DNA of 8,847 nucleotides from Duncaniella sp. (GCF_029054785.1 NZ_JAIDEN010000084.1:1-8847); one strand, 5' to 3'. Counted from the stretch's first letter, positions 1 through 7,154 are shown. Numbers and translations are program-made. Notes: generated by a model from the letters alone, not told the origin.

Positions 1-9
1 CCGTCGCCT

Positions 10-102
10 GCGAAAGTTTTGGGCGCCTATGGCTCTTCATTTCAGTTACATAGCTCGCTATGCTCCTTCAATTCAGATCCATATCCACCTCAAAACTTTC
101 GC
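10..102. repeat. Nested imperfect palindrome downstream of the gene run
   Basis: Perfect 12-bp inverted arms (10-21 and 91-102, GCGAAAGTTTTG) enclose a second pair of 5-bp arms (28-32 and 79-83, TATGG/CCATA) and a central 6-bp hairpin CATAGC-TC-GCTATG (49-62). All three share a centre at about 55.5-56. Counting scattered pairs between them, about 31 base pairs can form. There is no T-run directly after it in the direction of the operon, so it is not a textbook intrinsic terminator. It could be an intergenic repeat, a cruciform or a stabilising 3' structure of the transcript. Confidence 0.7.
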
Positions 103-116
103 TCAGATTTTAACTA

Positions 117-130
117 TTGTTTTTAAACAA
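117..130. other. Short A/T-rich inverted repeat after the lipoprotein stop
   Basis: TTGTTT and AAACAA flank a 2-nt centre, about 48 nt beyond the lipoprotein stop in the direction of transcription, followed by TAGTTAAAAT. The stem is weak and lacks G-C pairs. It might contribute to termination, but this is a poor candidate. The rest of 103-177 is A/T-rich and holds nothing I can identify. Confidence 0.25.
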
Positions 131-177
131 CCTCTAAGTATGAAATAATAGATAGCGTATTGTCAATCCAACCCTGA

Positions 178-1056
178 TCAGTCGACCTCGATCACCAGGA
201 AGTCTGAAAGCTGCCAGAATTTTGCAGGATTGGAAATTCTGATGACTTTCTGTCCGTTGAGATCTACGATCGTATAAGAGTCCTTGGGCTGTGATGTCAG
301 CACTTTGGCCTTATTGCTGTGGGTAGGAATTTCGGTCAGTGTGCGGCGGTCACCGGCTGTGAAGTAGTTCATGTCGAAGTTGCCTTCCATCACCTTTGTC
401 TTGCGGAGGAAGCCTGATTCGAGAATCTTCTTTTCTTTCAGCTCCTTGCTGGTGCCGATTGCGTAGTAGACAGTGTTGAGTTCATTTGTGGCAGCGGTTG
501 CAGCTTCCTGAGCGGCTTCTTTCTGCTCGCGTTCGGCTGAAAGACCGGTGTTGAGAGAGTCCACATCGCTGTTAAGGTGAGTCACCTGGGTGTTGAGTTC
601 CTCGATTTTGATGTTGGCGCTCGCAAGCTGGTTGGTCAGAGTGGCGATTTCAGTCTGCTGTTCGGCCATCTGGGCTTTCAGGTTGGCGATGGTACGTTTG
701 AGAGTGCTGCTCTCGCCTCCGTTGTCGGCAAGTTTCTTTTCAAGTTCGGCAAGACGCTCGCGGCGTTCCTGAAGCGCTTTCTGAATGGCGATCATATCGT
801 TTTTGATCTGGTCTCTGCGCGAAACGGATTCACCGAGCGAGCCGGGAGTGGCGATGATTTTTTCAAGATCCTTTATCTGGCTCATGCCGTCGGAAATGTC
901 ATTGACAAGTACCAGAAGGCTGTCCTGAGTGGCAAGCGTCTCACGAAGATCGCCTTTCAGTTGTTCGTTCTGAGCTTCTGCCTCACGGAGCTTGCCTCCG
1001 TTACAGGCGCTGAGTATTGCAGTAGCAATAACGGCTAAGGTTGCAATCTTTTTCAT
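178..1056 (-). CDS. Coiled-coil lipoprotein, Cbp1-like (putative collagen-binding adhesin family)
   Basis: This is a 292-residue predicted lipoprotein. It begins MKKIATLAVIATAILSACN, a signal peptide with lipobox LSAC, so Cys18 would be lipidated. Residues about 22-195 form a long coiled coil rich in Glu, Gln, Lys and Leu, broken near PGSLG (71-75) and NGG (112-114). The C-terminal domain (about 196-292) begins NTVYYAIGTSKELKEKKILE and ends FWQLSDFLVIEVD. This layout and the YYAIGTSKELKEKKIL region resemble what I recall of the Bacteroides Cbp1 family of collagen-binding glycoproteins; that is from memory and uncertain. Collagen binding by this protein is not shown. Two Asp-Ser-Leu triplets (45-47, 166-168) fit the Bacteroides O-glycosylation motif. 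No acidic surface-export signal follows the Cys, so an inward-facing envelope tether is an alternative. It is the last gene of the run, overlapping rsmI by 4 nt. Confidence 0.85.
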   Translation of the reverse strand: MKKIATLAVIATAILSACNGGKLREAEAQNEQLKGDLRETLATQDSLLVLVNDISDGMSQIKDLEKIIATPGSLGESVSRRDQIKNDMIAIQKALQERRERLAELEKKLADNGGESSTLKRTIANLKAQMAEQQTEIATLTNQLASANIKIEELNTQVTHLNSDVDSLNTGLSAEREQKEAAQEAATAATNELNTVYYAIGTSKELKEKKILESGFLRKTKVMEGNFDMNYFTAGDRRTLTEIPTHSNKAKVLTSQPKDSYTIVDLNGQKVIRISNPAKFWQLSDFLVIEVD

Positions 1057-1787
1057 AAATCTGATGTTGAAAGTGAGTTTTGTCTGTATTTATTCTTATG
1101 TACCTTGGGTGCTTTGTCATCCTGTGCACCTACGACTATAACAATTTCTCCTCTCGGAATGTTTTCCGTGAAATAGCTCTTCAGCTCGCCGAGGGTCCCG
1201 TTGACCGTCGTGTTGTGCAGTTTGGAGATCTCACGGCTCACTGACGCTTCGCGCTCCTCCCCGCAGACAGCCGCAAGCTGCTCAAGGGTTTTGACCAGCC
1301 GCAGCGGCGATTCGTAGATGATCGAAGTGCAGTCACTGGATGCGATTTTTTCCATCCGTGTCTGCCGTCCTTTTTTCGGAGGCAAGAAGCCCTCGAATGT
1401 AAACCTGTCGGTCGGCAAACCCGAATTGACCAGCGCAGGCACAAAGGCTGTCGCTCCCGGCAGGGTCTCGACCTCGATCCCCTCTCTCCGGCACTCACGC
1501 GTCAGAAGGAAACCCGGATCACTTATGCCTGGAGTTCCGGCATCCGAAATGAGAGCGATCGTCTCTCCTGCGAGAAGCTGGTCTATGATCGGACGGACCG
1601 TCGCATGTTCATTGAACTTATGATGGCTCGAACAAGGTGTCGTGATCTCAAAATGGCGCAGAAGCACGGCTGAAGTCCTTGTGTCCTCAGCATAAATACG
1701 GTCACAGGTCCTGAGCACCTCGATCGCACGCGGTGTCATGTCGGCCATGTTGCCTACCGGAGTCGGAACTATATAGAGTTTACTCAT
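1053..1787 (-). CDS. rsmI: 16S rRNA (cytidine-1402-2'-O)-methyltransferase
   Basis: RsmI uses S-adenosylmethionine to 2'-O-methylate C1402 in the 30S decoding centre. The tetrapyrrole-methylase-type fold is clear: LYIVPTPVGNMADMTPRA at residues 4-21, AEDTRTSAVLL (33-43), the SAM-binding loop ISDAGTPGISDPG (80-92), LPGATAFVPALVNSGLP (109-125) and FEGFLPPKKGR (131-141). The C-terminal strand is GEIVIVV. At 244 residues it lacks the extra helical C-terminal domain of E. coli RsmI (286), ending instead in a short basic and polar tail (KVHKNKYRQNS). It starts on the last base of the preceding stop (TGATG) and ends in a 4-nt ATGA overlap with the lipoprotein gene. No Shine-Dalgarno is visible, so re-initiation after the upstream stop is likely. 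Confidence 0.96.
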   Translation of the reverse strand: MSKLYIVPTPVGNMADMTPRAIEVLRTCDRIYAEDTRTSAVLLRHFEITTPCSSHHKFNEHATVRPIIDQLLAGETIALISDAGTPGISDPGFLLTRECRREGIEVETLPGATAFVPALVNSGLPTDRFTFEGFLPPKKGRQTRMEKIASSDCTSIIYESPLRLVKTLEQLAAVCGEEREASVSREISKLHNTTVNGTLGELKSYFTENIPRGEIVIVVGAQDDKAPKVHKNKYRQNSLSTSDL

Positions 1788-2458
1788 CAGAAATGTTTTG
1801 CGACTATGGCCATGAATTCCTTGACTTCTTCATTTTCAGGATCCCAGCAGAGATCATTGTAAAAATACTCTTCCGCCTCATCCATGTCTGACATCGAGGC
1901 GATCACCTCCAGTGTCTCCTTGAATTCATCGTTTGAATTGCGGAAAAGCTCTCGGCAGAAGCGGAACTTGTCGTTCAGTGTAAACGCTTTCGAAATGTCG
2001 GCCGCACGCTCACGCGCGAGTTTCTCGTCAAGAGTCAGAGTCACCGGCTGTTCTTCTCCGGCATCCTCTTCTTCCTCAAAACCGGCACTCTCAGCGATCT
2101 CCTGAGCCTCATCAGCCGGATTTTCAGGCTTGGCGGGTTCAGTTTCAGAATCCGCAACAGGCCCGACAGCCTCAGCCGGATTTTCAGCCGCATCGGGTTC
2201 AGTTTCAGCTACTGCCGGAACCGGCTCTGCATCTGCGGCAATTTTTTCAACCACAGTCACTGATTCAGGGACAAGATCGAGACTTTCGTTTTCAATCTCA
2301 TCCGCCGCTTTCAGCCCCTCAAGAAGCAACCCGGCCTTACGGACCAGCAGTTCTTTTATTTCAGGAGCCGCTTCCTCACCCCGGTTGAGGTGAAGCAGTA
2401 ACAATCCTTCTATCTCATAGGCCAGATTCAGCAGGCCGGTAATATCATTGTTCATCAT
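1787..2458 (-). CDS. Conserved acidic hypothetical protein with low-complexity linker
   Basis: This is a 223-residue, strongly acidic cytoplasmic protein with no signal peptide. I recognise no enzyme family. It has three parts. A helical N-terminus (about 1-60) includes ITGLLNLAYEIEGLLLLHLNRGE. A linker rich in Ala, Glu and Pro (about 61-145) contains a 20-residue imperfect tandem duplication at 85-104 and 105-124. A compact C-terminal domain (about 146-223) has ISKAFTLNDKFRFCRELF and ends YNDLCWDPENEEVKEFMAIVAKHF. I believe similar C-terminal sequences are common in Bacteroidales hypotheticals, but I cannot search for them. The start at 2458 or 2455 (two successive ATGs) overlaps the dacB 3' end by 14 or 11 nt, and the stop shares one base with the rsmI start (TGATG). 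Such overlaps suggest co-expression. The helix-linker-domain layout would suit an adaptor or assembly factor, which is inference only. Confidence 0.88.
   Translation of the reverse strand: MMNNDITGLLNLAYEIEGLLLLHLNRGEEAAPEIKELLVRKAGLLLEGLKAADEIENESLDLVPESVTVVEKIAADAEPVPAVAETEPDAAENPAEAVGPVADSETEPAKPENPADEAQEIAESAGFEEEEDAGEEQPVTLTLDEKLARERAADISKAFTLNDKFRFCRELFRNSNDEFKETLEVIASMSDMDEAEEYFYNDLCWDPENEEVKEFMAIVAKHF
2112..2208. repeat. 60-bp-period imperfect tandem duplication in the hypothetical gene's linker
   Basis: Two 37-bp blocks, 2112-2148 and 2172-2208, match at 32 of 37 positions and are exactly 60 bp apart. Both start TCAGCCGGATTTTCAG and end GGGTTCAGTTTCAG. In the protein they give residues 105-124 and 85-104, both starting ETEP and containing ENPA, with 10 of 20 residues identical. 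The in-frame period of 20 codons indicates a duplication followed by divergence, not chance composition. Confidence 0.85.
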
Positions 2459-3854
2459 TGGAATCTTCAGTAATAATCTCTTCGGCAGAGAGGTTTTCAG
2501 ACTGCAAACTTACGTCAAATTTTTCTAATAACAATCTCTCTATGTCACTTTTTAACGCAGCCCGGCTGCAACGGAAATTGTTTACCATAAAAATTATCAG
2601 ATGGGTCGGATGGCCGTTTTCGTCCAGGAGATAACCGGCGTAGCTCTGGACTCCCTTCATGGAGCCGGTCTTCATTGCCACACGGCCTTCCAGCGATGTG
2701 TCGGCAAGGAAATTGCGCATTGTTCCGTCATATCCGGCCCGCGGGAAGAGCGAACTGTAATCTCCGCCGAAAGGATCAGTGATCATGTACTGATAGATAC
2801 CGGCAAGGAAACGGGCCGTCAGACGGTTGCCGCGGGAAAGTCCGCTTCCGTCCTTGATAACCACACCGTGGGCGCTGACTCCGGCCTGTGTCCAGACGGC
2901 CATTTCTTCCTGTATGGCATCGGCACGTGTGCCGCCGGGAGTGATGGCCCGCAGAATACCCTCAGCCATGAGATTGTCCGAGCGGAACATCAGGCTGCGC
3001 ATTATCTCTCCGAAGCTCGGCGAGCGGTGCTCATAAACCGTGAAAACGTCTTGCGTTGTGTCAAGTTTTTTGCTTTCCACTTCAATCCCATTATCGCGCA
3101 GCACCGTGATGATCTCATGGCGCATAACTTTTGAGGGATATGGAGTTGAAAACACATCGTTAAGTCCGCGGCGCGAGTTACCGCTCACCACGAATGTCTC
3201 CGATCCGTCCTTACGGTCGATCTTCACTCCGCGACGTTTCGGATTAACGTAAGAGAATTTCAGGTCAGGGACAAAAGGCACGGTCTCTTTCGATGGCAGA
3301 CGCAGCCTGAAACGGTTGTCACGGAAATTTGCGCCATGAAGCCTGGTCCCGTAGGGCCAGGGGATGTCTTCGTCCATCCACCCCGGAGGTGTCGTGGCAT
3401 CCGGAAAATCAGATGAGTCGATGATGACATCGCCGCTCACCTTTGTGATCCCCATTCCGAGCAGGCGCGCCGCTATGCTGTCGGCAAATCCCTGTGACGA
3501 GGGAAGAAACTGGGATTCGATTGTCGGATCGCCGCTCACCTTGACAACTATATTGCCTGACAGGACTCCGTCTCTGACAACTCCTCCGGCCATCACGGGA
3601 GTGACAAAGCACTCGCTCGTGTCGGCAAGATTCAGCATCGAGCCGACTGTCACCGACTTCATTACCGATGCCGGAATCAAGGCCTTGTCGATGTTTTCCG
3701 ACACAAGGTCAACTCCGAAACGCAGATCCCGGATCAGTATCGCTGTATTGAGCGAATCAATGCCGCTGACACGGAGAGGGAATGCCAGTGAGGCTATCGA
3801 ACTGCACAGACAGAGACCGGCAGCAAGGAAACGGCCAAATCCTTTCATCTTCAT
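2445..3854 (-). CDS. dacB: D-alanyl-D-alanine carboxypeptidase/endopeptidase, PBP4 (DacB) family
   Basis: This is a periplasmic low-molecular-weight penicillin-binding protein that removes terminal D-Ala from, or cuts cross-links in, peptidoglycan. A signal peptide is evident (charged start, then FLAAGLCLCSSIASLAF, cleavage near residue 25). The three serine-peptidase motifs are in order: SVMK (Ser63, Lys66), SDN (292-294) and KTG (395-397). About 225 residues separate the first two motifs, the large insert that marks PBP4 as against PBP5. The length of 469 is close to E. coli DacB (477). The acidic tail (SENLSAEEIITEDSNDEQ) is not typical of the core fold. The start is ambiguous: the ATG at 3854 overlaps the acetyltransferase stop, but a GGAG lies 7 nt before the ATG at 3848 (Met3) and only 1 nt before the first, so 3848 may be used. 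The 3' end overlaps the next gene by 14 nt. Confidence 0.95.
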   Translation of the reverse strand: MKMKGFGRFLAAGLCLCSSIASLAFPLRVSGIDSLNTAILIRDLRFGVDLVSENIDKALIPASVMKSVTVGSMLNLADTSECFVTPVMAGGVVRDGVLSGNIVVKVSGDPTIESQFLPSSQGFADSIAARLLGMGITKVSGDVIIDSSDFPDATTPPGWMDEDIPWPYGTRLHGANFRDNRFRLRLPSKETVPFVPDLKFSYVNPKRRGVKIDRKDGSETFVVSGNSRRGLNDVFSTPYPSKVMRHEIITVLRDNGIEVESKKLDTTQDVFTVYEHRSPSFGEIMRSLMFRSDNLMAEGILRAITPGGTRADAIQEEMAVWTQAGVSAHGVVIKDGSGLSRGNRLTARFLAGIYQYMITDPFGGDYSSLFPRAGYDGTMRNFLADTSLEGRVAMKTGSMKGVQSYAGYLLDENGHPTHLIIFMVNNFRCSRAALKSDIERLLLEKFDVSLQSENLSAEEIITEDSNDEQ

Positions 3855-4420
3855 TCTCCGACAAATTGCATGTGGTCCATCATGACATAGCAGAACGGAC
3901 GCTCACCGACCGCACGGAATCCGACACGTTCATAGAGACGGCGCGCCTGATGGTTGTCCTTGTCGACAAGCAGCCCGGCAGGTTTTCCGCACTCTGCGGC
4001 TCTTCCGACGGCTCCTTTAAGAAGCATTCCGGCTATACCCTGTCCGCGATATTCAGGAAGAACCGCCAGGGTGTCAAGATAGAACTCCTCAGCGTCTGTC
4101 TCGTCGTCAACATCATCAAGATTTTTATCAAGAATTGTTTTGACCAGCTCAAAGAACGGTTTACGCAGTTCGTCAAGCAGAGCGCCGTCATAGGAGACTA
4201 TGACTCCGACTGATTTCCCCTCGTCATCGACAGCGACAAGGGTGTTGCGGTAACTGTACTGGCTGTCTTCTCTCTCGGCAAGGAGAGTGAAAAGGTGTTC
4301 GACATCCGCAAGGGTCTTGTTCTCCCCTGCAAGATTCTCACAGATCTCCATCCCGACTGCGTCCATTATGGAACGCGCAATGAGAGGCGCATCAGATTTT
4401 TTTGCCTTTGCTATTTTCAT
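3851..4420 (-). CDS. GNAT-family N-acetyltransferase, substrate unknown
   Basis: This is a 189-residue single-domain GNAT protein. The acetyl-CoA pyrophosphate loop is LPEYRGQGIAGMLL at residues 121-134 (R-G-Q-G-x-A), after the strand FYLDTLAV. A C-terminal motif, DNHQARRLYERVGFRAVGERPFCYVMM, closes the fold as in RimI-like enzymes. An acidic stretch, LDDVDDETDAEE (101-112), lies before the acetyl-CoA strand; I recall similar acidic stretches in Bacteroidota GNATs. The substrate cannot be read from sequence. The gene starts 26 nt after ribD, with an AT-rich leader. Its TGA overlaps the upstream dacB ATG by 4 nt (ATGA), which suggests translational coupling with dacB. A link to envelope or amino-sugar metabolism is only a guess from position. 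Confidence 0.88.
   Translation of the reverse strand: MKIAKAKKSDAPLIARSIMDAVGMEICENLAGENKTLADVEHLFTLLAEREDSQYSYRNTLVAVDDEGKSVGVIVSYDGALLDELRKPFFELVKTILDKNLDDVDDETDAEEFYLDTLAVLPEYRGQGIAGMLLKGAVGRAAECGKPAGLLVDKDNHQARRLYERVGFRAVGERPFCYVMMDHMQFVGE
3855..3864 (-). promoter_or_regulatory. Shine-Dalgarno-like GGAG upstream of dacB
   Basis: The transcript strand reads TCGGAGA directly before ATGAAGATG. GGAG is 1 nt from the first ATG (3854) and 7 nt from the second (3848). The spacing therefore favours initiation at the second ATG, which would leave 2 nt between the acetyltransferase stop and dacB. It is the only well-formed Shine-Dalgarno candidate among the starts in this window, and Bacteroidota often do not depend on one. 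Confidence 0.4.
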
Positions 4421-4446
4421 TATGTTATTTTATTCCAAAATTCCGA

Positions 4447-5424
4447 TCACTCACCAAGAGTGTTCTTATAAGTTATGATCCGGTGTCCGTCGACAATCTC
4501 ACTGTCGACAGCAGACGGGGAGGAAATAATCCTCGGCGCTCTGACTCTACCGTTCAATTCTACGGGCGAGACTTCAACCCGGATCTCATCCCAGAGACCT
4601 TCTTTGAGAAAGGATTCGAGGACCAAGGCACCACCTTCGACCAGAACCGAGGTAATGCCCCTCCGGTAAAGCTCTCCCATAGCTTCGGCAAGAGATTCGT
4701 AGTCGCTGAGGACTATCACTTCCGTGCCGCCTTCGAAGATACGGGAGTCTCTGCCGACACGGCCTCGACGGTCAAGCACAACTTTCACCGGCGACCGTCC
4801 GGCAAACAGGCGCGTGGAGAGCGTGGGATTGTCGGCGAGTACCGTTCCGCTCCCAACAAGAATCGCATCATGCATGGCCCTGAGTTTGTGGACCGGCATG
4901 GAGGTAAGCGGAGTGGAAATCCTGCCGTCGATAAAGCCGTCTTTGCTCTGGGCCCATTTGAGGGTCACGAAAGGCCGCTGCAATTCGTGGGCTGTCATGA
5001 ATCTGAGGTTCAGATCGCGGCATTCCTTCTCAAGCACTCCGGTGACGACTTCGACTCCTGCCGCCCTCATGCGGGCGATCCCGCGGCCTGAGACTTTGGC
5101 GAAAGGATCCGTAATCCCGACAACCACACGCGGGATGCCACGTTCGATGATCATGTCGGCACAAGGTGGAGTCTTGCCATAGTGCGAGCATGGCTCAAGG
5201 GTGACATACATGGTCGAATCCTTAAGCAGCTCCTTATCCGCGACCGAAGCCACGGCATTTACCTCGGCATGCCCCTCGCCGCAACGCCGGTGCCATCCTT
5301 CGCCTATGATCCTGCCGTCAGGGCCTGCAATCACAGCGCCGACCATTGGGTTCGGCGATGCGTCAAGCAGACCGTGACGGGCAAGTTCCAGAGCACGGCG
5401 CATGTATTTCTCGTTTATCTCCAT
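4447..5424 (-). CDS. ribD: Bifunctional riboflavin biosynthesis deaminase/reductase
   Basis: RibD carries out the second and third steps of riboflavin synthesis: deamination of the pyrimidine ring, then NADPH-dependent reduction of the ribosyl chain. The deaminase domain (about residues 1-145) shows ASPNPMVGAV, the zinc and catalytic motif HAE (His52, Glu54) and PCSHYGKTPPC with Cys79 and Cys88. The reductase domain (about 150-320) begins PFVTLKWAQSKDGFIDG and contains ILVGSGTVLADNPTL and the nucleotide-binding LVEGGALVLESFL. At 325 residues it is somewhat shorter than E. coli RibD (367), but no motif is missing. No other rib gene is in view, so it is not in a rib operon here. The 41-nt leader has no Shine-Dalgarno and no FMN riboswitch. 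The start at 5424 keeps the usual short stretch before the first deaminase helix. Confidence 0.96.
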   Translation of the reverse strand: MEINEKYMRRALELARHGLLDASPNPMVGAVIAGPDGRIIGEGWHRRCGEGHAEVNAVASVADKELLKDSTMYVTLEPCSHYGKTPPCADMIIERGIPRVVVGITDPFAKVSGRGIARMRAAGVEVVTGVLEKECRDLNLRFMTAHELQRPFVTLKWAQSKDGFIDGRISTPLTSMPVHKLRAMHDAILVGSGTVLADNPTLSTRLFAGRSPVKVVLDRRGRVGRDSRIFEGGTEVIVLSDYESLAEAMGELYRRGITSVLVEGGALVLESFLKEGLWDEIRVEVSPVELNGRVRAPRIISSPSAVDSEIVDGHRIITYKNTLGE

Positions 5425-5465
5425 TTACGTGTTGTGTCCGAAGTTCAGTTGTTATTAAACGCCCC

Positions 5466-7151
5466 TTAATTTTCAGGGTCGACCCAGTCGCCATTGTCCT
5501 TGATCAGGCGGACAAGATGGCCGATGGCTTCCTCTGCGGGAATGTTTTTTTCAATACATTCCTTCCCTTTATAAAGGCTGATCTTTCCGGCAGCCGCGCC
5601 CACATAACCGTAGTCCGCGTCGGCCATTTCTCCGGGGCCGTTGACAATGCAGCCCATGACTCCGATTTTCAGTCCTTTAAGATGGGATGTCGCCGCCTTG
5701 ATCTCTCGCAGCGTAGACTGGAGATCATAAAGTGTGCGGCCACAGCCTGGACACGAGATGAACTCCGTCTTCGAGATTCTCAGACGCGTGGCCTGAAGAA
5801 TGTTCAGCGCCAAGGCAGTCAGCCGCTCCTGTTCCACTCCTGCCGCCTCGATCCAGAGACCGTCGGCAAAACCGGCAAGCAGAAGCGAGCCGAATTCAAC
5901 CGATGCGGCAATTATCATTTTCGAGGCGCTCAAGCCTGTGTAATCCCGATGGACAATCACAGGATTTTCCAGGCCTTCCGACTGAATGGCTGTCAGGAAA
6001 GCGCGGAGATGACACAAGGCATTTTCAGCCTTCGAGCCAAGCACAACAACCCTGGCCGGATCGGCCTTAAGCGTTTCTGTCAGGCGCGCATCAAGACCGT
6101 CTTCGGCATTTACCATGACTGCATCAGCCAGAGATTCAGGCGCAAGATCAAGCCCTACGACCTGAGGCTGACGGTCAGACCACAGGCTTCTGCGCCTTGT
6201 CGGCATGTAAGCGTTATAATCCTCGCTTACGCTTACCGGCATGACCTTTGGTCCGTCAGACAGCGAGGCTATGAAATCGACAATGTCGGTTGCCGGCTCA
6301 ATCTCACATTCCGGTTCCTCGCTGAGCGAAACTCGGATCGTGTCGCCGATGCCTTCGGCAAGAAGAGTCCCGATGCCGACAGCCGATTTGATTCGGCCAT
6401 CCTCGGCATCTCCGGCCTCCGTCACTCCGAGATGAAGCGGAAAGTGCATGTCTTCAGCTTCCATCGCATCAACCAGACGGCGGACGGTCTCGACCATCAC
6501 ACACACGTTTGATGCCTTGATCGAGATAACCACATCGCGGAAATCATGCCGGACACACACACGGAGAAATTCCAGGGCACTCTCCACCATTCCGGCAGGA
6601 GTGTCGCCGTAGCGGCTCATGATGCGGTCCGAGAGAGAGCCGTGGTTCACACCGATGCGCAATGCGGTTGAGTGCTCGCGGCAGATCGCCAGAAGGGGAA
6701 GCAGCCCCTCTTCGATTTTTTCAATCTCGGCGGCATATTCCTCATCCGTGTAGTCGATTTTCTTGAAAACTCGGCCCGGATCGACGAAATTTCCGGGATT
6801 TATGCGCACCTTCTCAACGCGCGAGGCGGCTGCAAAGGCCGCACGCGGGTTGAAATGGATATCGGCTACCAACGGCACATCGCATCCGTCGGCCCTCAGC
6901 CGCGCTGAGATTTCGGCCAGATTCTCGGCTTCACGGACTCCCTGGGCTGTGAGCCGCACAATTTCGGCTCCTGCCCCGGCAATACGCTTTATCTGCGCCA
7001 CGGATCCGTCAGTATCCATAGTGCTTGTGGATGTCATCGACTGGAGACGCACCGGATTGGTGGCCCCGATAAAGACATTTCCGACTTTTACAGGCCAGGT
7101 TTCCCTTCGGGCGTAATTGAAATCAAGTGTTTTTGATCCGGATACAGCCAT
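5466..7151 (-). CDS. ispG: 4-hydroxy-3-methylbut-2-en-1-yl diphosphate synthase (IspG/GcpE), long three-domain type
   Basis: IspG reductively converts methylerythritol cyclodiphosphate to HMBPP in the MEP isoprenoid pathway, using a [4Fe-4S] cluster. The 561 residues are far longer than the E. coli enzyme (about 370) and match the type found in plants and Bacteroidota. The TIM barrel spans about residues 15-280 (PVRLQSMTSTSTMDT, RINPGNF, RIGVNHGSL, LHLGVTEAGD). An inserted domain covers about 285-455. The C-terminal cluster domain is about 460-550. Cluster ligands are Cys467 and Cys470 (CPGC), Cys501 (GCIVNGPGE) and Glu508, so the active-site set is intact. The start at 7151 lies 3 nt after the purE stop. 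An AAGG sits 11 nt upstream, a poor Shine-Dalgarno. The next gene, ribD, begins 41 nt after the stop. Confidence 0.97.
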   Translation of the reverse strand: MAVSGSKTLDFNYARRETWPVKVGNVFIGATNPVRLQSMTSTSTMDTDGSVAQIKRIAGAGAEIVRLTAQGVREAENLAEISARLRADGCDVPLVADIHFNPRAAFAAASRVEKVRINPGNFVDPGRVFKKIDYTDEEYAAEIEKIEEGLLPLLAICREHSTALRIGVNHGSLSDRIMSRYGDTPAGMVESALEFLRVCVRHDFRDVVISIKASNVCVMVETVRRLVDAMEAEDMHFPLHLGVTEAGDAEDGRIKSAVGIGTLLAEGIGDTIRVSLSEEPECEIEPATDIVDFIASLSDGPKVMPVSVSEDYNAYMPTRRRSLWSDRQPQVVGLDLAPESLADAVMVNAEDGLDARLTETLKADPARVVVLGSKAENALCHLRAFLTAIQSEGLENPVIVHRDYTGLSASKMIIAASVEFGSLLLAGFADGLWIEAAGVEQERLTALALNILQATRLRISKTEFISCPGCGRTLYDLQSTLREIKAATSHLKGLKIGVMGCIVNGPGEMADADYGYVGAAAGKISLYKGKECIEKNIPAEEAIGHLVRLIKDNGDWVDPEN

Positions 7152-7154
7152 CTG

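Noticed and set aside
2130..2393. Ser/Ala/Thr-rich plus-strand open frame opposite the hypothetical gene
   Set aside because: It is the mirror of the Glu/Ala-rich linker codons, a known composition artefact.
3364..3885. Plus-strand open frame opposite the dacB 5' half
   Set aside because: It covers the DacB signal peptide and SVMK region on the other strand and has no protein-like features.
4436..4443. Minus-strand GAATTTTG before the acetyltransferase, resembling the Bacteroides -7 box TAnnTTTG
   Set aside because: The first base does not match and no TTTG lies at the expected -33 spacing, so I do not call a promoter.
4402..5091. Plus-strand open frame (229 codons) opposite ribD
   Set aside because: It is antisense to the intact RibD catalytic domains, with no family resemblance and no leader.
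5425..5465. Possible FMN riboswitch before ribD
   Set aside because: The spacer is only 41 nt and has none of the conserved FMN element segments.
5346..6512. Long plus-strand open frame (388 codons) opposite ispG and the ribD start
   Set aside because: It lies antisense to two unmistakable enzymes, shows no recognisable motif, and its composition (many Arg, Cys, His) is typical of the opposite strand of a GC-biased gene.
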